Assembly (NCBI GenBank): GCA_947498765.1
Contig: CANMLG010000005.1
Location: forward strand, 62,001-126,000
Length of the DNA: 64,000 nucleotides
Source of the DNA: an uncultured Aquimarina sp.
GTDB lineage: Bacteria > Bacteroidota > Bacteroidia > Flavobacteriales > Flavobacteriaceae
Reading direction: 5' to 3'
The notes under the pieces are model-generated. The model did not search any database, was not told where the DNA came from, and saw only the letters and a list, made by a program, of their open reading frames with translations. This document shows positions 27,588 through 36,502 of the stretch, piece by piece; the stretch's first letter is position 1, and the number at the start of each line of letters is the position of its first letter. The position numbers were made by a program, and so were the translations under genes.

Positions 27588-28232
27588 ATGAAATCATTCG
27601 TCCTTTTATCCCTTTTTGTTTTGGGCATTAATGCTTGCATTAATAATCCTAAAAATCCTATTTCTAAAATTAATACTGACCCCGTACAAACTACACGTAA
27701 CGATGGCTTACAAAACGCATATTTTGCCAGTGGTTGCTTTTGGTGCGTTGAAGCTATTTTTGAAAATATTAAAGGGGTTAAAGAAGTCGTTTCAGGGTAT
27801 TCTGGCGGTATTACCGAAAACCCCACTTATAAACAGGTAGGCTCTGGAAATTCAGGTCATGCCGAAACTATTGAAGTACAATACGACCCTAAAATTATAA
27901 ATTTCAAAACGCTTGTAAGAGCATATTACGGATCACAAAATCCCACAACCTATGGGCAAGCACCTGATTTTGGCTCGGCATATCGTTCTATTATTTTTTT
28001 TCAAAACGAAAATGAGCGCCTTATCGCTTTTGATGCCAGAAAAGAAGTTCAAAAATCAATTTCCGAAAAAGTTAGAACTGAAATTATTCCTTTTGAAAAA
28101 TTTTATAAAGCAGAAGCTTATCATCAAGATTACGAAAAGAGAAATCCGAATTACCCATATATTGTTAAAGTTTCCATACCTCGTTTAAATCGATTCAAAG
28201 CAAAATTTCCAGAACTCCTTAAAAATGAATAA
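27588..28232 (+). CDS. msrA: Peptide methionine sulfoxide reductase MsrA, lipoprotein form
   Basis: Reduces the S-epimer of methionine sulfoxide in damaged proteins. The 214-residue protein begins with a lipoprotein signal ending LGINAC (Cys17), so it should work outside the cytoplasm. The catalytic motif is GCFWC (Cys50 nucleophile, Cys53). Other family blocks are VVSGYSGGITENPTY, GHAETIEVQYDP, DFGSAYRSIIFF and KAEAYHQDY. No further Cys is found downstream, so the classical C-terminal resolving cysteines are absent. The last 8 bp overlap the next gene, which suggests a two-gene operon after rho. Confidence 0.95.
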   Translation: MKSFVLLSLFVLGINACINNPKNPISKINTDPVQTTRNDGLQNAYFASGCFWCVEAIFENIKGVKEVVSGYSGGITENPTYKQVGSGNSGHAETIEVQYDPKIINFKTLVRAYYGSQNPTTYGQAPDFGSAYRSIIFFQNENERLIAFDARKEVQKSISEKVRTEIIPFEKFYKAEAYHQDYEKRNPNYPYIVKVSIPRLNRFKAKFPELLKNE

Positions 28233-28578
28233 TGAAACCTTTTTATTTGTTTACGGCACATTACTTCAAAACCAAAAAAATCATTTTGCTCAATTGCTTG
28301 AAAAAAATTCTATAAAAATATCAGAAGGATTTATTTTTGGAAAGAAATACAATTTTGGTAAATTCCCTGGAGTAAGGCTAGACAGCTCTAAATTTCATAA
28401 AACCTATGGTGAATTGCTAAAAATTACATCTAATGAAAAACAGGTTCTTTTGGAACTTGATTTTTACGAAGGTTATAATCCAATACAAAAAACAGGTAAT
28501 TTATTTATAAGAAAATCCACAATAGTACACTTTAAAAACAAAACTATTGAAGCTTTTGTTTATGAATATGCCAAGTAA
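28225..28578 (+). CDS. Gamma-glutamylcyclotransferase-like protein (AIG2/GGCT fold)
   Basis: A 117-residue cytoplasmic protein. It has the family signature FVYGTLL (Tyr10-Leu13, phosphate/substrate loop) and a candidate catalytic Glu82 in LDFYEGYNP, followed by FIRKSTIV and the terminal strand EAFVYEYAK. Members of this fold cyclise gamma-glutamyl amines or related compounds; the substrate here is not known. It overlaps msrA by 8 bp and is probably translated together with it. Confidence 0.85.
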   Translation: MNNETFLFVYGTLLQNQKNHFAQLLEKNSIKISEGFIFGKKYNFGKFPGVRLDSSKFHKTYGELLKITSNEKQVLLELDFYEGYNPIQKTGNLFIRKSTIVHFKNKTIEAFVYEYAK

Positions 28579-29024
28579 GTAAGCACAAATTGATTTTTTA
28601 CTGGAAATTCTAAAAAAATAATCATCTTTCCACACCTCTTTTCCAAACCTTTTCTTTCTCTTCTTACAATTCCAATTGATTTTAAACACTAGTAACTCTT
28701 CCACAAATAGATTTCAAAACCTAGTATCAAAAAATTGCAACACACACCTAAACATCCTTTTGAGACTTGTAAAAGAAAAAAAATTATCTAAAAATATAGT
28801 TTTAACTCAATAATATACCACCTTAAACTTACACTTAAAAGAAATTAATACACTTTTAAACGTTTTTGTTGTTTTTTTTAACTTTTATTTTAGAAAAATA
28901 GACGTTTTGTCAGTAGATTCGCTCTATAAAAATCACAAACAGCGCTAAATAAAACAATAACAATCAACAACTATTTTTTAAAATTAAACTAATAATCGAT
29001 TTTAATCTACTATAATTTTTATTC
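28579..29024. other. 446-bp intergenic region before the fascin-like repeat protein
   Basis: AT-rich. No gene, terminator hairpin or exact TAnnTTTG element on the plus strand was found. The promoter of the 1029-aa gene should be here, but I cannot place it. Confidence 0.5.
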
Positions 29025-32000
29025 ATGAAACAAAACAACTTTCTAATTCCAAGCATTAAGCAACCTAAAATAATATGGTTACTTCTAACATCGCTTTTAA
29101 GCTTTTCAATTTTTGCTTCTACTAAAAATATTGAAAATTTAAAAGAAACCAGTTACCACGGAATATCTGTAGGTACAATTGTTGCATTAAAATCTAATAA
29201 CAGCAGGTATATTTCTTCAGAAAATGGAACAAAACCAATTACAAGTAATCGAAATAAAATAGGTGATTGGGAAAAATTCAGAGTTGTAAATGCTGGTAAT
29301 GGATTGATTGCCCTGAAAGCCAATAACGGCCGTTATATTTCATCTGAACATGGAAAAAAATTCATGACAGCTAATAGAAAATATATAGGTTGGTCTGAAA
29401 AATTCTATTTTATCAAACTAAGTAATGGTTATTATGCTTTAAAAGGAACTAACGGACGCTTTGTTTCATCTGAAAACGGAAATAAACCACTAACATGTAA
29501 TCGCAAAAATATTGGCCCATGGGAAAAATTTTATGTAAAAATATTACACAATCCCTACACCGATGTTATTACTAATGCTGGAAAAATAAAAAACACTCAA
29601 GTTTTTTGTGGAGCATTCCAACCTGAAAAATTTATTGGTACAGCTGCTAAAACAAGTAAAGGAACTAACCCGATCTATCAATGGCAAGTTAAAACAAATA
29701 TGGAGGCTAAATGGCAAAATATCGCTGGCGCAAATAACATTCATTATTTACCAAAATTTGCTAACCTTGGTTCCAAATGGTACCGCAGAGCAGCCAAAGC
29801 TGAAAATAGTAACAAATATCTTTATTCAAACGTAATTGATATTCATGCCAGAGAAATTCCTGATGCTGAAGTTACAGTAACTAATATTGACTGTCTTAAC
29901 GAAAAAGGTAAAATAACTTTCAATTTCAAAGATTTTTCAAGTCGTTTATACCTTCAATTTTCAATTAACAATGGAGCTAATTTCATTTGGGTATCCGACA
30001 AATTAGGTTCATATACTTTTGACAATTTAAATGAAGGTGAATACAAAGTAATCACAAAATGGGGAGATAATGACTGCCCTGTATCATTAGGAACTTACAC
30101 AATAAAGAACGAAACAATCACTCTTGCTCCTATTAATGTTCAAAATCAAACAATTTGTTTAGGTCAAACTACAAGCCTTACTGCTACTAGTGAAGGAAAT
30201 ATTTTATGGTCAACTGGAGAAACTACAAAAACTATTGAAGTTACCCCTAACCAAACAACTACCTATTCTGTAACAGCAACAAAGGGAAATTGCACACTAA
30301 GTGAAGAAGTTACTATTAATGTAAGCAATCCTACTGTAACTGTTGAAAATCAAGAAATTTGTAAAGGTGACACTACTACGTTAACTGCTATCGGCGAAGG
30401 AAATGTGGTTTGGTCTACGGGCGAAACTACTCAATCTATCGAGGTAAGCCCTAGCAAAACTACTAATTACTCTGCTACACTTACTAACGAACAAGGATGT
30501 ACTGTTACTGCTGAGGCTACTGTTACTGTTAATGTAGCTGATGTTACTATAGATGGTCCTATTGATATCAATATCTGTTTAGGTGAAGAAGTAACTATTA
30601 CCGCTACTGAAGCAGACACTTATTCTTGGTCTACTGGTGAAACTACTCAATCTATTACTGTGAGCCCTACTGAAGATGCTTGGATTTTCCTTAATTCAAC
30701 TGTAAATGGATGTAATGCAATCAGACAAGTGGTTGAAATTTTGGTAAGCAACCCTACACTAACTATTGAAAGTCAAGAAATCTGTAAAGGTGACACTACT
30801 ACGTTAACTGCTATCGGCGAAGGAAATGTGGTTTGGTCTACGGGCGAAACTACTCAATCTATCGAGGTAAGCCCTAACAAAACTACTAATTACTCTGCTA
30901 CACTTACTAACGAACAAGGATGTACTGTTACTGCTGAGGCTACTGTTACTGTTAATGTAGCTGATGTTACTATAGATGGTCCTATTGATATCAATATCTG
31001 TTTAGGTGAAGAAGTAACTATTACCGCTACTGAAGCAGACACTTATGCTTGGTCTACCGGTGAAACTACTCAATCTATTACTGTGAGCCCTACTGAAGAT
31101 GCTTGGATTTTCCTTAATTCAACTGTAAATGGATGTAATGCAATCAGACAAGTGGTTGAAATTTTGGTAAGCAACCCTACACTAACTATTGAAAGTCAAG
31201 AAATCTGTAAAGGTGACACTACTACGTTAACTGCTATCGGCGAAGGAAATGTGGTTTGGTCTACGGGCGAAACTACTCAATCTATCGAGGTAAGCCCTAG
31301 CAAAACTACTAATTACTCTGCTACACTTACTAACGAACAAGGATGCACTGTTACTGCTGAGGCTACTGTCACTGTTAATGTAGCTGATGTTACTATAGAT
31401 GGTCCTATCGATATCAATATCTGTTTAGGTGAAGAAGTAACTATTACCGCTACTGAAGCAGACACTTATGCTTGGTCTACCGGTGAAACTACTCAATCTA
31501 TTACTGTGAGCCCTACTGAAGATGCTTGGATTTTTCTTAATTCAACTGTAAATGGATGTAATGCAATCAGACAAGTGGTTGAAATTTTGGTAGAAGATTC
31601 TTTAAAAGATGTTACTATCAGTTCTGACTCAACTATTGAAGAAGGAGAATCAATAGAACTTATAGCTACTGGAGGTGATACATACTTATGGAATGATGGC
31701 GATACAAATAGTACTAAAATAGTTGCTCCTACAGAAACTACAACTTATACTGTAACTGTAAATAAAGGCAATTGCTCTGCCAACTACAATACTACTGTAA
31801 ACGTAACTAAACCAATCGATCCATGTACTAAAGAAGTATATAATGTTACTGCATTTCCAAATCCAATATCAACTATTGGCGATTTAACTGTAAATGTTTC
31901 TATACAAGAAACTCAAAACATTAGTTATGCATTTTACAATACCGATGGAAGTAAAATTGGTCCTTTGACAGAAGTTCTTCTTAATAAAGGATGTAATGAA

Positions 32001-32114
32001 ATTCCAATTAATTTAGGTTCTCATTGTAATTTTAAACCTTCGGAAAACTATTTCTTAATTGTAAATGGTACTGGTTGGACTAAAAACATTCAAATAGTTA
32101 CCCTTCCAAACTAA
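29025..32114 (+). CDS. Secreted repeat protein: fascin-like trefoil, Ig-like repeats, T9SS-like tail
   Basis: A 1029-residue surface or secreted protein with a signal peptide at the N-terminus (WLLLTSLLSFSIFAS, about 19-33). Residues about 47-173 form a fascin-like beta-trefoil of three units, each with a V/LALKxxNxRYxSSExG block and a later WEKF. An Ig-like segment follows (YQWQVKTNMEAKWQNI, about 225-275). Next come repeated beta-sandwich units with the phrase WSTGETT, as in SprB-like and gliding-associated proteins. Three 141-residue copies are almost identical. The last 95 residues begin NVTAFPNPIST and match the start of a T9SS type A sorting domain. An adhesin or sugar-binding role is inferred. 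Confidence 0.85.
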   Translation: MKQNNFLIPSIKQPKIIWLLLTSLLSFSIFASTKNIENLKETSYHGISVGTIVALKSNNSRYISSENGTKPITSNRNKIGDWEKFRVVNAGNGLIALKANNGRYISSEHGKKFMTANRKYIGWSEKFYFIKLSNGYYALKGTNGRFVSSENGNKPLTCNRKNIGPWEKFYVKILHNPYTDVITNAGKIKNTQVFCGAFQPEKFIGTAAKTSKGTNPIYQWQVKTNMEAKWQNIAGANNIHYLPKFANLGSKWYRRAAKAENSNKYLYSNVIDIHAREIPDAEVTVTNIDCLNEKGKITFNFKDFSSRLYLQFSINNGANFIWVSDKLGSYTFDNLNEGEYKVITKWGDNDCPVSLGTYTIKNETITLAPINVQNQTICLGQTTSLTATSEGNILWSTGETTKTIEVTPNQTTTYSVTATKGNCTLSEEVTINVSNPTVTVENQEICKGDTTTLTAIGEGNVVWSTGETTQSIEVSPSKTTNYSATLTNEQGCTVTAEATVTVNVADVTIDGPIDINICLGEEVTITATEADTYSWSTGETTQSITVSPTEDAWIFLNSTVNGCNAIRQVVEILVSNPTLTIESQEICKGDTTTLTAIGEGNVVWSTGETTQSIEVSPNKTTNYSATLTNEQGCTVTAEATVTVNVADVTIDGPIDINICLGEEVTITATEADTYAWSTGETTQSITVSPTEDAWIFLNSTVNGCNAIRQVVEILVSNPTLTIESQEICKGDTTTLTAIGEGNVVWSTGETTQSIEVSPSKTTNYSATLTNEQGCTVTAEATVTVNVADVTIDGPIDINICLGEEVTITATEADTYAWSTGETTQSITVSPTEDAWIFLNSTVNGCNAIRQVVEILVEDSLKDVTISSDSTIEEGESIELIATGGDTYLWNDGDTNSTKIVAPTETTTYTVTVNKGNCSANYNTTVNVTKPIDPCTKEVYNVTAFPNPISTIGDLTVNVSIQETQNISYAFYNTDGSKIGPLTEVLLNKGCNEIPINLGSHCNFKPSENYFLIVNGTGWTKNIQIVTLPN
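30361..31592 (+). repeat. Three tandem 423-bp repeats within the secreted protein gene
   Basis: Copies start at 30361, 30784 and 31207 (each begins GTAAAGGTGACACTACTACG), spaced exactly 423 bp = 141 codons. The third is 386 bp, ending with the shared GAAATTTTGGTA at 31592. Only a few bases differ between copies (for example the Ser/Asn change in SPSKTT against SPNKTT, and TYSWS against TYAWS). Each unit holds two Ig-like modules. Confidence 0.95.
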
Positions 32115-32136
32115 AAAATAAGTGTTTAATTTAATA

Positions 32137-32170
32137 TAGAAAAGGCTACCCCAAAAGGTAGCCTTTTCTA
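32137..32170 (+). terminator. Terminator of the secreted repeat protein gene
   Basis: Perfect stem AGAAAAGGCTACC / GGTAGCCTTTTCT with a 6-nt loop, 23 bp after the stop codon. Confidence 0.85.
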
Positions 32171-32386
32171 ATACAATACATATCTGATCACAAACACATC
32201 AGCTCCACCGAAAACTACCTTACTACAAATATTGAAAAGTTAAAAAGTAGTGTTGTTACCTTTCATCCGTTGTAAAAGCTACTCTTTTTACAGAATAGCT
32301 TTGTTTGATTTACTCTCATTGTAGACACAGAAAACATTTCTGCGCTATCCCTTTTGTTTTTTAATATTTTGTATGTCCGGTCGGAA

Positions 32387-32935
32387 TCACTTTGCTTGAC
32401 CTATCCACAAATTACCATTAATACTATCCCTATAAGTTATTTTAACAAATCCTCTTTTTTTACTTGCCCATATTTCTTCTAAACCATAACCTAACTTATC
32501 TCCTTCTGCATCAGACCAATCATAGTTAAAAATATAAATAGAATCATTTAGTTCTTTATCCCACAAAATTTTTTTTAGAAAAATATTATAATAGCCATTA
32601 TACCCTTTAAACCCTTTCTTAAATGCCATTAATTCAAAATAATTATACTTATTATGAATCACTACAGTGTCATTTCTTATTTCTATTTGATTATAGGTAC
32701 TTAAATTTTTATTCTCTAAAGGTGGTACTTCAAAAATAAGTGAATCGCTTTTCTTTTTTGTCTTAATAATTTCAACTCTAAATTCTTTTGCTTTTTTTTT
32801 CTCCTTATTTATAAATGAGAAAATTTTACAAGCCTCTGTAAAATATATCTCATCTTGACTTCTAGCTATTTCACTATTTTTACAAAAAACAATAAAACAT
32901 CCACAAAAAATTATAAACAAAAAAGAATATCTCAT
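32387..32935 (-). CDS. Small exported protein of unknown function
   Basis: A 182-residue protein with a hydrophobic N-terminal signal (MRYSFLFIIFCGCFIVFC), either a signal peptide or a lipoprotein signal with Cys at 11, 13 or 18. The rest is Lys/Glu/Asn-rich and probably beta-rich (FEVPPLENK, SIYIFNYDWSDAEGD), with no recognised domain. Its ATG shares a base with the stop of an upstream open stretch (TAATG), so it was translated downstream of a now-decayed gene. One possible reading is an immunity protein left after loss of its toxin, but nothing in its own sequence proves that. Confidence 0.6.
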   Translation of the reverse strand: MRYSFLFIIFCGCFIVFCKNSEIARSQDEIYFTEACKIFSFINKEKKKAKEFRVEIIKTKKKSDSLIFEVPPLENKNLSTYNQIEIRNDTVVIHNKYNYFELMAFKKGFKGYNGYYNIFLKKILWDKELNDSIYIFNYDWSDAEGDKLGYGLEEIWASKKRGFVKITYRDSINGNLWIGQAK

Positions 32936-33340
32936 TAGAAATCTCTAGGGTTAATTATTCTAGAATTACCATTAACATCAGGTTTAACGTCAAAGTTTTT
33001 TCTAAAATTAAATATAAAACTTTGATTCCTCAGTTGATGCATAAAGTGCGTTAAAATCGATGCTCCAACATCATTTTTAATTTCATGAAACAAGCTCTTA
33101 ATTTATCTTTCTTGTGAATTTTTTAGTTTTTCATTAAGAAGAATTATTTACACCATCTTTACCAGAGGCATTATTTTTATTTAAACTTGGGTGATTAATT
33201 GCTTTTACCCCTAGTTTCGGCATATTTATATTTGGCATTCTCTTTAAATATACTATTATCTGTACATGTCTCTACTTTTGTTAGTTGCCCTTTTATATTA
33301 TATGTATACTTAAGAATTAACTGCTCTGCAATTACTCCTT
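32935..33340 (-). pseudogene. Decayed gene, possibly the 3' end of a YD/RHS-like protein
   Basis: The minus strand carries coding-like pieces in different frames. From 33340 to 33195 one frame reads LILKYTYNIKGQLTKVE, a Y-x-Y-N-x-x-G-x-L pattern like YD/RHS repeats, ending at a stop. An overlapping second frame continues MPNINMPKLGVKAINHPS to a stop near 33120. A third stretch (33102-32935) reads FHEIKNDVGASILTHF and ends NSRIINPRDF at a TAA that overlaps the next ATG. At least two frameshifts and one nonsense codon separate them. No start codon or upstream body of the gene is present, because the ABC-F terminator lies directly upstream. Confidence 0.4.
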
Positions 33341-33344
33341 TTTG

Positions 33345-33377
33345 AAAAAAGACCGACTAAATAATTTTTAGACGGCC
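33345..33377 (-). terminator. Terminator of the ABC-F gene
   Basis: On the minus strand, GGCCGTCTAAA pairs with TTTAGTCGGTC (one mismatch, one G-T pair) and is followed by six T residues, about 70 bp after the ABC-F stop. Confidence 0.65.
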
Positions 33378-33446
33378 TTATATTATTATCAATCATTTTT
33401 TAATTGATTTATTCTTTTACTATACCTTTAAATACAGCTGTATTTA

Positions 33447-35135
<1,689 letters not shown>

Positions 35136-35163
35136 CTAAATTATTGCTATCATATTTAAATAT

Positions 35164-35201
35164 AAAAAAAGTGAAATTGTCTATTACAATTTCACTTTTT
35201 T
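35164..35201 (-). terminator. Terminator of the coiled-coil protein gene
   Basis: Perfect stem GTGAAATTGT / ACAATTTCAC with a 5-nt loop, flanked by A and T runs, 28 bp beyond the stop codon on the minus strand. Confidence 0.85.
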
Positions 35202-35228
35202 AAATTATTCCTGTTTTATACTTAAAGT

Positions 35229-35816
35229 CTACTGCCTAATCAATTTATTCAACTTAGCATTCTGTTTTTTTATGGCAACTTTAAGTTCTTCAATTTTCAA
35301 CTCTTTCTTCTTAACCTTTAGGTCTGAAAGTTTATGTTTTTGAGATTTCAATTGACTTTCGGTTTTCTTCAATTTTTTTTCCAGCTTTTTAATTGAAGTT
35401 TCTTTGGCCGTAATATTTTTTGTTAGCTTTTCTCTTTTCTTCTTTAGTTTCTCTGTTTTAACTATCTCTTTTGCCTTTTTCTTCTCAGCTAGTTCTTGCT
35501 TCTTTTTTAAGCTTGCCTGCTCCTTAATTCTCTTTTTTTCTAATTTTTCGATGTCTAGCTTCTCTTCCGCTAATCTGTCTTTTTCCTTTTCAACTACTTC
35601 TAACTCTTTACCCTTAACTTTTTCAAGTTGTTCAACTTTATTTTCTAACTTTATTTTAGTTTCTTCAGTAACTTTTTTATCTACTTTTAAAGGTATCTGT
35701 CCCGAAGTCCCTACCGCCTTAAGACTATCTAAAACTTTTATTTCAGTTTTTTGTTCTTGAGCAAATGATATACTAATCGTAAAAATTGTAGCTAAACTTA
35801 GTATTGCTTTTTTCAT
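35229..35816 (-). CDS. Exported Lys/Glu-rich coiled-coil protein
   Basis: A 195-residue protein with a standard signal peptide (MKKAILSLATIFTISISFAQ). After about residue 50 it is almost entirely Lys, Glu and Leu with heptad spacing (for example LENKVEQLEKVKGKELEVVE), so a long periplasmic or surface coiled coil is expected. The mature part is strongly basic towards the C-terminus (KKLKKTESQLKSQKHKL). No catalytic motif is seen and no family is recognised. It has its own terminator and no operon partner. Confidence 0.75.
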   Translation of the reverse strand: MKKAILSLATIFTISISFAQEQKTEIKVLDSLKAVGTSGQIPLKVDKKVTEETKIKLENKVEQLEKVKGKELEVVEKEKDRLAEEKLDIEKLEKKRIKEQASLKKKQELAEKKKAKEIVKTEKLKKKREKLTKNITAKETSIKKLEKKLKKTESQLKSQKHKLSDLKVKKKELKIEELKVAIKKQNAKLNKLIRQ

Positions 35817-36050
35817 AATAATTAAAATTATTTAGTTTTTATAAACTGATGAATCAGTTCGAAGTTATTGTCAAAAATTAGACCAAAACTACTATTATAT
35901 CTCACAATAAAAACCATCTTAGATTAAAAAAACTAATAACAAACTAATAATAAAACAATTAACTACAGTTTATTATTCCTTTTAACATTTCTATTTTAAA
36001 AAAACACACATCTCAACAATATTAAATATGTTAAAAAAAACAAAAATATA
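35817..36050. other. Intergenic region upstream of the padR operon
   Basis: AT-rich divergent region between the coiled-coil gene and padR. No gene is supported. The padR promoter and palindrome lie at its right end (36051-36092). Confidence 0.5.
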
Positions 36051-36071
36051 GTACTTTGTTTTGCATAGTAC
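36051..36071. promoter_or_regulatory. Palindrome overlapping the padR promoter, candidate operator
   Basis: Inverted repeat GTACT - 11 bp - AGTAC. The TTG of the -33 element (36061-36063) lies in its spacer. A regulator bound here would block RNA polymerase, fitting autoregulation by the PadR protein encoded 92 bp downstream. The match to known PadR operators is only general (dyad of about 20 bp). Confidence 0.4.
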
Positions 36072-36092
36072 CTTTTTTTAGACATATATTTG
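36061..36092 (+). promoter_or_regulatory. Promoter of the padR-pspC operon
   Basis: TTG (36061-36063, within TTTTG), 21 bp, then TATATTTG (36085-36092): both parts of the Bacteroidota promoter at correct spacing, 70 bp before the padR ATG. Confidence 0.65.
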
Positions 36093-36162
36093 TATAAGAA
36101 AATAATAGGTAATACTTTTTTACTTTTATTTAAAAAATAAATATTGACCATAAAACCTTCAT

Positions 36163-36501
36163 ATGAAGATTGAAAACACAAAAGCGCAAATGCGCAAAGG
36201 AGTGTTGGAATACTGTATTTTATCCATATTAAATAATAAGGATGCCTATGTTGCAGAAATTCTAAAAACACTAAAAGATGCTAAAATGTTAGTTGTAGAA
36301 GGTACTATTTACCCACTACTTACTCGACTTAAAAATGCAGGATTACTCAATTACCGTTGGGAAGAATCTACTTCGGGGCCACCCCGGAAATATTATGAAC
36401 TTACCGAAACTGGTAAATTATTTTTAAACGAATTAAATTCCACTTGGAGCGAACTACAACAAGCTGTTAATCTAGTAACCAACACTTCAAAAAACGACTA
36501 A
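36163..36501 (+). CDS. PadR-family transcriptional regulator
   Basis: A 112-residue DNA-binding protein of the short PadR class. The N-terminal winged helix shows KAQMRKGVLEYCILSIL, then the recognition region VEGTIYPLLTRLKNAGLL, then the wing with GPPRKYYELTETGK, all typical of PadR. A short C-terminal dimerisation helix follows. It is cotranscribed with the PspC-domain gene, one base after its stop, an arrangement common in Bacteroidota where PadR represses its own operon. The inducer is unknown. Confidence 0.95.
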   Translation: MKIENTKAQMRKGVLEYCILSILNNKDAYVAEILKTLKDAKMLVVEGTIYPLLTRLKNAGLLNYRWEESTSGPPRKYYELTETGKLFLNELNSTWSELQQAVNLVTNTSKND

Positions 36502-36502
36502 A

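Noticed and set aside
30361-31592. Tandem repeats as a CRISPR array or satellite
   Set aside because: The unit is 423 bp, an exact multiple of three, with no spacers, and lies wholly in one open frame. It is a protein repeat.
35404-35760. Plus-strand Phe/Ser-rich frame opposite the coiled-coil gene
   Set aside because: It is the mirror of Lys/Glu codons; the minus-strand frame has a proper signal peptide and terminator.
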